In this document: one piece after another, positions 63,377 through 64,000 of the stretch
Position numbering within the stretch: the first letter of the stretch is position 1
How the letters are laid out: each line of letters starts with the position of its first letter
Notes under the pieces: model-generated
Databases searched by the model: none
Seen by the model: only the letters and a program-made list of their open reading frames with translations
What the model was told of the DNA's origin: nothing
Source of the DNA: Gracilimonas sp965227215
Lineage (GTDB): Bacteria; Bacteroidota; Rhodothermia; Balneolales; Balneolaceae
Direction of reading: 5' to 3'
Assembly: GCA_965227215.1 (NCBI GenBank)
Contig: OZ245729.1
Span: 2,170,001-2,234,000, forward strand
DNA: 64,000 bases
Translations under genes and position numbers: made by a program

Positions 63377-64000
63377 CCTTTAGTACAAGGATAGTGATGT
63401 CGTCATACTGGATGCCATCCGAAAAGTCCATAATATCATCAATAACGGCATTCATGATTTCGCCTGATGATTTATCCAGATTGGATTGAATACACTGAAC
63501 CAGCCTTTCCTCTTCGTACTCTTCGGTTTGCTCCGGGTTCATAGCTTCGGTTACACCATCGGTATAAAAAATCAATGTATCGCCGGCTTCCAGGTCAATG
63601 GAGGCAGAATCATAAGGCATCATAGAAGGCATGGCCCCTAAAATTACACCACCTGCATCAAGTTCTATCGGTTCTTTGTTTCCTTTTTTGAATAGCATCG
63701 GGTTGTTATGGCCGGCGTTCACATAATTGAACTGCTTACCATCTGCCGATATTTTTCCCCAGAAAAAAGTTATGAATTTATCAGATGGAGTATTTTTATG
63801 GATGATGTCATTTATACTTCCGGTAGCCTCAGCCAGCGTAATGTCGATTGGGGCTAAAGCATGTAACATCGATTGCAGGTTGGCCATGAGTAAAGAAGCC
63901 GGTACCCCTTTGCCGGTAACATCAGCTATGGCGAGTATATGTCCATTGTCGGGAGTTTCAAGTACATCAAAATAATCGCCCCCTACCTGGCGGGAAGAAA
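63369..64000 (-). CDS. SpoIIE/PP2C-type serine phosphatase, N-terminus outside the window
   Basis: Open frame continues without a start to the right edge. The visible part starts with SSRQVGGDYFDV and ADVTGKGVPASLLMANLQ, the metal-binding core of RsbU/SpoIIE phosphatases, and ends with the last metal-binding Asp in the GIQYDDITILVLKV segment. Such enzymes dephosphorylate anti-sigma-factor antagonists; a sensor domain would be expected upstream, off the window. Confidence 0.9.
   Translation of the reverse strand, partial: SSRQVGGDYFDVLETPDNGHILAIADVTGKGVPASLLMANLQSMLHALAPIDITLAEATGSINDIIHKNTPSDKFITFFWGKISADGKQFNYVNAGHNNPMLFKKGNKEPIELDAGGVILGAMPSMMPYDSASIDLEAGDTLIFYTDGVTEAMNPEQTEEYEEERLVQCIQSNLDKSSGEIMNAVIDDIMDFSDGIQYDDITILVLKVN

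Noticed and set aside
1..64000. CRISPR arrays, tRNA/rRNA genes, prophage or integrase modules
   Set aside because: No spaced direct-repeat array, no cloverleaf or rRNA-like stretch, and no phage structural or integrase genes were seen; nearly all sequence is accounted for by ordinary coding regions.

Overview
The window looks like a chromosomal segment of a free-living bacterium of the Bacteroidota/Balneolota (FCB) type. My lean is Balneolota, but nothing here proves the genus. The signs are: DUF4292 and DUF4293 families, Bat-family aerotolerance proteins, BshA (bacillithiol), a GNAT acetyltransferase at the head of the arginine operon, few Shine-Dalgarno sequences, and several exact matches to the Bacteroidetes -7 promoter box TAnnTTTG. 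Base composition is moderate, and the polysaccharide region (about 43.4-50.4 kb) is visibly richer in A+T. No rRNA, tRNA or CRISPR array was found.

Layout. 0-4 kb (-): arginine operon, GNAT acetyltransferase-argG-argC-argD with overlapping ends. 4.3-10.1 kb (+): a TPR protein, a DUF4292 lipoprotein, a degenerate EnvC-like LytM protein, a small membrane protein and an M28 peptidase. 10.3-11.9 kb (-): exopolyphosphatase with an HD domain. 12-14.6 kb (+): secreted M14 carboxypeptidase. 14.7-17.3 kb (-): an asparagine-synthetase-like protein lacking the amidotransferase Cys, coupled to a TPR lipoprotein. 17.5-21.7 kb (-): smc and frr. 21.9-22.5 kb (+): a RAYT-type (REP-associated) transposase broken by a frameshift, with a perfect 33-bp REP-like palindrome inside its reading frame. 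22.7-25.9 kb (+): two-lipoyl 2-oxoacid dehydrogenase E2, panC and panD. 26-30.2 kb (+): a MacA/MacB-like/TolC export operon with no ATPase gene. 30.3-36.2 kb (-): M20 dipeptidase, then yebC and four Bat-type genes without their usual VWA/MoxR partners. 36.4-40.5 kb: bshA, two unrecognised genes, sucC.

40.7-53.1 kb: pyrR-pyrB runs directly into an exopolysaccharide cluster: Wzz, Wzy-like ligase/polymerase, one GT2, two GT4, Wzx flippase, a lipoprotein D-glucuronyl C5-epimerase homologue and, on the opposite strand, a DMT transporter and a Wza-like export protein. Together these suggest a secreted, Wzx/Wzy-type polysaccharide containing uronic acids that is epimerised outside the cytoplasm. 53.2-60.2 kb (+): tetR-tolC-adaptor-RND efflux operon. 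60.2-63.4 kb (+): DUF4293 protein, a second DMT transporter and an MltF-like lytic transglycosylase. 63.4 kb-end (-): a SpoIIE/PP2C phosphatase cut by the window edge.

The most interesting points are the REP-like palindrome inside its own putative mobilising transposase, the polysaccharide cluster with a periplasmic/surface C5-epimerase, several hairpins placed directly in front of start codons (panC, the gene at 37.5 kb, pyrR), the ATPase-less MacAB-TolC-like operon, and the Cys-less asparagine-synthetase homologue.
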